This document shows positions 58,818-64,000 of a stretch of DNA of 64,000 bases, in pieces; within the stretch, counting starts at the first letter, position 1; each line of letters begins with the position of its first letter. The translations under genes and the position numbers were made by a program. Below the pieces are notes generated by a model, which did no database searches, was not told the origin of the DNA, and saw only the letters and a list, made by a program, of their open reading frames with translations. The stretch covers positions 7,584,001 to 7,648,000 of the forward strand of contig JAWQUS010000003.1 in NCBI GenBank assembly GCA_036365455.1, given 5' to 3'. The DNA comes from Macrosoma leucophasiata (Eukaryota > Arthropoda > Insecta > Lepidoptera > Hedylidae).

Positions 58818-60400
58818 TCCTATAATAGTTGCATATTTCCTCTTGAGATACATTACCCTAAAAATAATGGTACCTTACCTTATCTTGTAAGTATCCCTGT
58901 CTGCACTAGAACATTTGGAACACGATTTATTTCACACGCTTTCCCCAATTTCGCGTAGACGTTATGACGTGCGCTTACTCCACTTACATCAATATCACCT
59001 TTATTACACTACGAAAAGGAATATAATTGCATGGCCAAAGTCGGATCTAAGTTGGCTACTGCACAAGTTTAGTTTACGAACGTAGAATGAGCTGTCATTT
59101 TTACGGTGTTTTTCATGGTTCGCTCGTAACCTTTAAGAGTTAAACCGGGAAACGACCATATATTATTCAATTGGTCTGTCTAGAAAAGTAAAAGTAGTAG
59201 AACTACACGTTACGTTTTCATCGGAGTTTTAGTACTGAAAATCATATAAATGTAATAAAATTAAGTAATAAGCCAATTGTAGAAATGTATCTTTTTGTAT
59301 TTTCGTATCAAAAATTCATGGGCAATTTTTACGTCCCGTTTAAGAAACTTTTGATGTTTCTAACAATAATGAACCACCGCATTACACAGCACTCAGTTGT
59401 CAAAACATCAATAATCAAAAATCCCTAAGGAACAGAGGCATATTCCAGAAAAAACAAGCGCAATAGCTTTTAAAATCACCATTCATTCATAGTACTCCTT
59501 TGTCCCTGTAACCGCGAACGCGTTCGATTTTTAAAACTCCCGCCATAAAAGCAAAATAAAGATTCGAATCTTCGAAATTCAAATCCCAAGTGAATCGCGC
59601 GTCAGAAACGAATGCGACGCTTCTGAATTACTGATTGATTATACATTCGAGTCACGCTTGACACGGGGCGGGGAAAACAATATTTTACGCGTATTTCTTG
59701 TGCCACCTTTAGCACTGTAATAAAATAAATACTGAGGTTATAATTGGGTAATACTAACATATAAAAAAAAATAAACTACGGCTAAAACTTGAATTATGGA
59801 TATGTCGATTGGAATTATTGTAGCCGCTGAAACCCATTTTTACACTTTCTGTCTCCGTATATTTAACATTGATTACCGTAATTTAACCGTATAGCAGACA
59901 ATCGTTTAAACAATAAATGTTTAAAAGTTCAAATGTTGTATATAGGAAAAAAAATATGTAAAACATTATTAGAAATTATTTTCATCCGAAAGCATATATT
60001 ACATGCCATCCACGTTTATTCATTTATTTCATATATAATATAATTAGGCTCCTGGAGAGCACTTTTACATCGTTATTTTTTTTTTCGTGGGCACGTTACC
60101 ACGGCGGGTGATGTCGGTGTATTTGTATTGGTAAATGCGTACCATTAATGCGTAGTTTAGTGGGAAAAAGAAACATTTGGTTAACTTAGATAATATTAAT
60201 ATTTTAAAAAAATATTAATCTCCTAACAAAAAAAAAAATATATTTTTTTAAAAAAAGTTTTTTTTTTAGTTTTTCGTTTTTTAACGCCGAATCTCTTTTT
60301 ATCGTGTCATTCTTATTAATATATACAATCAAACACGAAGATTATTCTTTTTGTAGAGCTAAGACAATCATTTTTTACGCAAACAACCTACTAATAGCTT
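58818..60400. other. 1.6 kb mostly unique
   Basis: AT-rich; 59510-59680 is GC-richer. The last 200 bp hold A and T runs. The 20-mer ending at 60400 recurs imperfectly at 60775-60793. Confidence 0.45.
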
Positions 60401-60736
60401 TTATTTTTAAAGAAAAATGGAAAGAAAAATTTGACTTCAGGCGAGACTCGAACTCGCGGCCTACTGGGAATCTAGTCCAGCCGCTCTTCCAATTGAGCTA
60501 CTGAAGTCCTGCCCGATTTGTCAAATCTTTCCTTCACATCTATAGCATTGCTTTATGGTAGCAGCAGCGCCATCTATTACCAACTAGCATACATACTATA
60601 CTACATCGGTTGCCTAACTAGCATAGTTGGTAATAGAATCGGTTGAGGAAGAGCGGCTGGACTAGATTCCCAGTAGGCCGCGAGTTCGAGTCTCGCCTGA
60701 AATCAAATTTTTCTTTCCATTTTTCTTTAAAAATAA
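60401..60736. repeat. 90-bp inverted repeat around a tRNA-like gene
   Basis: Arms 60401-60490 and 60647-60736 differ at a single position by eye; the spacer is 156 bp with its own inner inverted repeat ('tattaccaacta' / 'tagttggtaata'). Flanked by an imperfect direct repeat of about 20 bp (60381-60400 and 60775-60793). Confidence 0.95.
60434..60507 (-). tRNA. tRNA-like sequence, anticodon uncertain
   Basis: 74 nt on the minus strand fold as a tRNA: acceptor ACTTCAG/CTGAAGT (7 bp), D stem GCTC/GAGC with A box 'TAGCTCAATTGG', T stem GCGAG/CTCGC with B box 'GAGTTCGAGTC', then a T5 run about 5 nt downstream that could stop Pol III. The anticodon arm is odd: GCTGG/CCAGT leaves a 9-nt loop ACTAGATTC. 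If a mismatch is allowed the 7-nt loop gives AGA (Ser), but there is no long variable arm. A pseudogene or SINE head is likely. Confidence 0.5.
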
Positions 60737-61651
60737 AATATATTTCACAAGCATGTGTTAATGCGAAATAATATAAAACAACTACTAATAGCTTATAACA
60801 TAATTTACTTCTAAATCCGATATGAATTCAAACTCATTAGCGGGTGACCCTTCTCATAAACACACTCTTGACGCGCAAGACATCGGCTGACCAATTTACG
60901 ACCCCACAGATGGTCGCCACAGATAGCCCTAAAATGTCCTGCCGCTGCGCTGATAAAACAGTAAAAGCCAAATGTTCCAAAGAGACCCGACCCTTTAAAA
61001 CTCTATGGGGAACCATGATGGGATTATTTGATTTTAATAAATTTCAAATATGAAGATATGTTGGCTTACATTTACGGTTCCATTAAGCTAAAATTATGTT
61101 TAAAGCAGAAGAGATTTATATAAATGTTCTTGTTATATATATATATATATATATTTTCAGATGGACTGAGATATATCGTCATCTGCTAATCCTAATATCG
61201 AAATAAAACAACTATTTAGGAATACAAATTTATCTTACCGTCTATCTAGACTGTCGACGAGACCATGGAAGCTGTTAAGGTGCCGAAACCGTAGAGTTTA
61301 TGATCGTTTTATTTCAATTAGTGTAGCATGAAAAATAAGACAACACGAATAAAATTATCATTTCAACTAAAATGCTATATTAAATTAGTTACTAACGCAG
61401 AAAACGGGAGTAGTCAAGTGTGGTCATCGATGTGGATATCACTATGTCATGAGGATGGAAATGATGGTGTACTCATAAGTGTAAGTGCGTCATATGATAG
61501 GTGAGATAATCATTGTGATGAATTTATACAGAGATTACGTTCAACCGAGACCGAGGCACACTGTATTTTGCATATAGTACGTGTAAAGATTTTTAAGATA
61601 ATGGCCTATCGTATTCAAGGTTGATTCCAAAATACAAAAAAATGATTTCAC
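60737..61651. other. No recognised gene
   Basis: AT-rich; a (TA)n run at about 61134-61154. Confidence 0.45.
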
Positions 61652-61749
61652 ATTGTGGGTCATTGTGTAAGTGTCTATAGGCTGCAGTCATCACTAAACA
61701 TCAATGGAAACTGCATGCTTGTTTGCCACTTTTATTACATAAAAAAAAC
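61652..61749 (+). mobile_element. SINE A, 5' truncated
   Basis: 'ggtcattgtgtaagtgtcta' to 'attacataaaaaaaac'. Confidence 0.85.
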
Positions 61750-61786
61750 CTGACGTACAACATTGTCATTAGGAGAGAAGATGCCA

Positions 61787-61872
61787 TAATCACCACGCTT
61801 GGCAGGCGGGTTGGCGATCGTTGTGACGGCAGCTTCATCACTGGACGATGCTGTCTATCCCGCCTTATTATA
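61787..61872 (-). mobile_element. RTE leader-derived fragment
   Basis: The complement carries 'gatcgccaacccgcctgcc' and 'aagcgtgg' as in the RTE leader; diverged. Confidence 0.65.
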
Positions 61873-61996
61873 TTTGGGTTTTTTTATCGTCAAAGCTAGA
61901 CGCCGATTTTTGTCTTACATTTTACAAGTATGAATGTTCCAGGTTAGACACGAAGATTACTGCCTACTTATCACTTTGGAGGACAGGGTAATTCAA

Positions 61997-62240
61997 TAAT
62001 TCATCATCATCATTTCAGCTGACAGAAAAAAACTTGTGGACCAAAGCTTTGATGTGTCATAATTGCCACGCTTAGCATACGGATTGGCGATTGCAGAGGC
62101 GGTAGTTTTATCGCAGGATGTTGCTGCTCATCTTACGTTATTGTACTATCTCCATCCATTGGAATGCTTTGACTGCCATTGTGACTGCACCAGTGGAAGA
62201 ATTCCCTTCCAGTAGAAGACATTTCTTCCGCTAGTGGGAA
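61997..62240 (-). mobile_element. Short RTE derivative
   Basis: On the minus strand it ends in 'agctgaaatgatgatgatga', the exact style of the RTE at 40818. The rest matches the RTE leader ('agatgagcagcaacatcc', 'gaattcttccactgg'). No coding region. Confidence 0.8.
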
Positions 62241-62283
62241 TATCAAAACCCGACGCCACCGTTCAATTCAATAATTATTTTTC

Positions 62284-62555
62284 ACTAGCCGACCCGGTAA
62301 ACTTCGTAGTGCCTCAGAATGAAATAATGTGTCAAAGGTTTATAGATACAAGGTAGATAAGAACTATTTGTATAGGAAAATGAAATTGTGGTTTTACTAT
62401 TTCCCTTCAATTTCTTCATGTTTTTTTACCTTTTAAACCATCCCTGGACTTCCAAAAATAATTCAAAACTAAAATTAACCAAATTGGTAGAGCCGTTCTC
62501 GAGTTTTAGCGAGACTAACACACAGCAATTGATTTTTATATAGGTACCTATATAG
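62284..62555 (-). mobile_element. Helitron-like repeat, family C
   Basis: Plus strand begins 'actagccgacccggtaaac' and includes 'tggacttccaaaaataattc'; reverse of 35385-35644. CTAGT end on the minus strand. Confidence 0.65.
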
Positions 62556-63080
62556 ATTTATTTTGTCTTCACTGTTAGGTTACACTTTCACAACTTGACC
62601 AGATGTGTTATCAATCTTATCCAATAATCACCATTACTGCCGGTAATGTCACCATACTATAAATCTATAAAGATTTATATCTACACCCAGAAGCCAATTA
62701 AAAAGCCAAAATTCGTAGCGACAACTGTTTGTCTTGTTAGCAATATTTTTAATTGAGACAGACCCTGTATATTGTCAAACAATAGTATGACAAGACCAAT
62801 AAAAGTTGAGCTTTTCTAAAACTGTACACTTTGAAAACTGGGAAGTCTTTGGGCAGTTGAATTCATATTGACGGGTCTAGTTATAGCAGTTGCGTGTATA
62901 GGGTGAATGTTTACTTAAACCGGGCAAATAATTAAGAATGTTCATTGGTTTTGTCAACAAAGTGCGGATACCAGATCGCTGAGGGATCTGATTGTTTGTA
63001 CTCTTTCAGATGTGTTGTGGGTTCGAGTTTATTGGTTTTTATTTTTGTAGTTGATTGATATATGACCTGTTTTATTATTT
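62556..63080. other. No recognised content
   Basis: AT-rich. Confidence 0.4.
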
Positions 63081-63400
63081 ACTAGCTGTGCCCGCGACTT
63101 CGTCCGCGTGAGAATCTATGATTGTTCAGTATGTACCGAATGAAGTCATGGGTGCAGCTAGTTTAAAAGTAGCCTTAATTACTCCTTATTACATAAGCTA
63201 TCTGCCAGTGAAAGTCCCGTCAAAATCGGTGAAGCCGTTCCTGAGATTAGCGGGAACAAACAGACAGACAGACAGACAAAAATTGAAAAAAATGTTGTTT
63301 TGGTATATGTGCCGTGTATAAGAGTAGTAAAAAGCGGTTATTTTTATATTACAAATAGACACTCCAATTTTATTTATTTGTATATAGATGTATGGATTAC
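63081..63400 (-). mobile_element. Helitron-like repeat
   Basis: Same build as 23705-24145: CTAGT end on the minus strand, 'cccgcgacttcgtccgcgtg', short (CAGA)n, and 'aagcggttatttttatatta'. Confidence 0.65.
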
Positions 63401-63554
63401 ATAAATCTATAATTTTAACTAATACTTATTGTAATTTGTACTATAGAGTGCAATTAAAAGTTTTTTTTATATTAATCACAGCCTAAAGAAAACGAACATT
63501 GTTTTTCTCTATATTATGATACTGAGATGTTAAAAAAATATATCGTTATTTTCA

Positions 63555-63808
63555 TGTCATGAAGTGGCAAACATATAGTTCACATTGATAGTAAATAATA
63601 CTGAAGCCTATATCTACATGAAATCAAATTTTCAATGTAGATGCGTTACCACTCCTGAGGCCTAAAGTGTTATGCCTCTGTGCCGGAAATTACAGGGCCG
63701 TACAATGCCACCTGACCGGAACACGATAGTGATGAACACTAGCATTTAGCGGCAAGTAGCAAGTAGGTACCCACGAGCCTCGTCTCTGGAGCTCTACCAC
63801 CAGTAAAA
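63555..63808 (-). mobile_element. SINE A, diverged
   Basis: Reversed copy 'aagtggcaaacatatagttc' to 'gagctctaccaccagtaaaa' with internal changes. Confidence 0.88.
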
Positions 63809-64000
63809 CACTTATATCATTTATTTAAATTATAAAACATATATTATAATCATTACGCTACATAAAATTGATAAATAAAAAAAAACACCAAGTCGCTGCT
63901 ATAACATGAACCAATTACTTCAATGTTTTTCCGGCTCCCACATACCTATTCCCATGAAATCTCTTTTTAATCGTGCGATTTCTTTGGGGAAACTTATTTC

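Overview
The window looks like AT-rich, repeat-saturated nuclear DNA of a moth or butterfly (Lepidoptera). The evidence is the repeats: about thirty copies or pieces of a SINE resembling the lepidopteran Metulj type, two tRNA-derived SINE families, RTE-type LINEs ending in ATGATGATG, Helitron-like repeats with the CTAGT end and the 'CCGCGACTTCGTCCGC' motif next to CAGA microsatellites, Penelope-like fragments, a hAT element and a Ty3/gypsy element. These family names come from memory of lepidopteran repeats, not from a search. I recognise no host protein-coding gene; the DNA between repeats could be intergenic or a large intron. Every coding stretch I can identify belongs to a mobile element, and all of them are broken.

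Layout. 1-7 kb: LINE fragments, a 37-bp perfect hairpin, SINEs, and a chimera in which the N-terminal ORF of one LINE runs into an antisense Jockey-like reverse transcriptase (4226-5366). 7-14 kb: SINEs and a ~520-bp palindrome centred on a MITE (11521-12040). 14.5-16.3 kb: an internally deleted hAT element with an 8-bp target duplication. 17-30 kb: Helitron-like elements, SINEs including a tail-to-tail pair, a CAGA array, two unidentified small ORFs and a GC-rich 15-bp palindromic minisatellite (28417-28775). 30.7-35.4 kb: a 4.7-kb gypsy-type element on the minus strand with LTRs I read as identical but a decayed pol. 36.9-37.4 kb: a foldback element with a perfect hairpin at its centre. 37.6-40.8 kb: a full-length but frameshifted RTE LINE inserted into a SINE with a 13-bp target duplication. 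41-64 kb: long stretches without recognisable content, scattered with SINEs, Helitron-like ends, RTE-derived short elements, a MITE and a tRNA-like gene locked in a 90-bp inverted repeat (60401-60736).

The interest lies in how elements nest and parasitise each other: short RTE derivatives joining an RTE leader to an RTE tail, a SINE that appears to share its 3' end with a LINE, a recently amplified gypsy copy with no working pol, and several large palindromes. I found no CRISPR array, operon, defence system or host pathway. Repeat boundaries are by eye and may be off by several bases.
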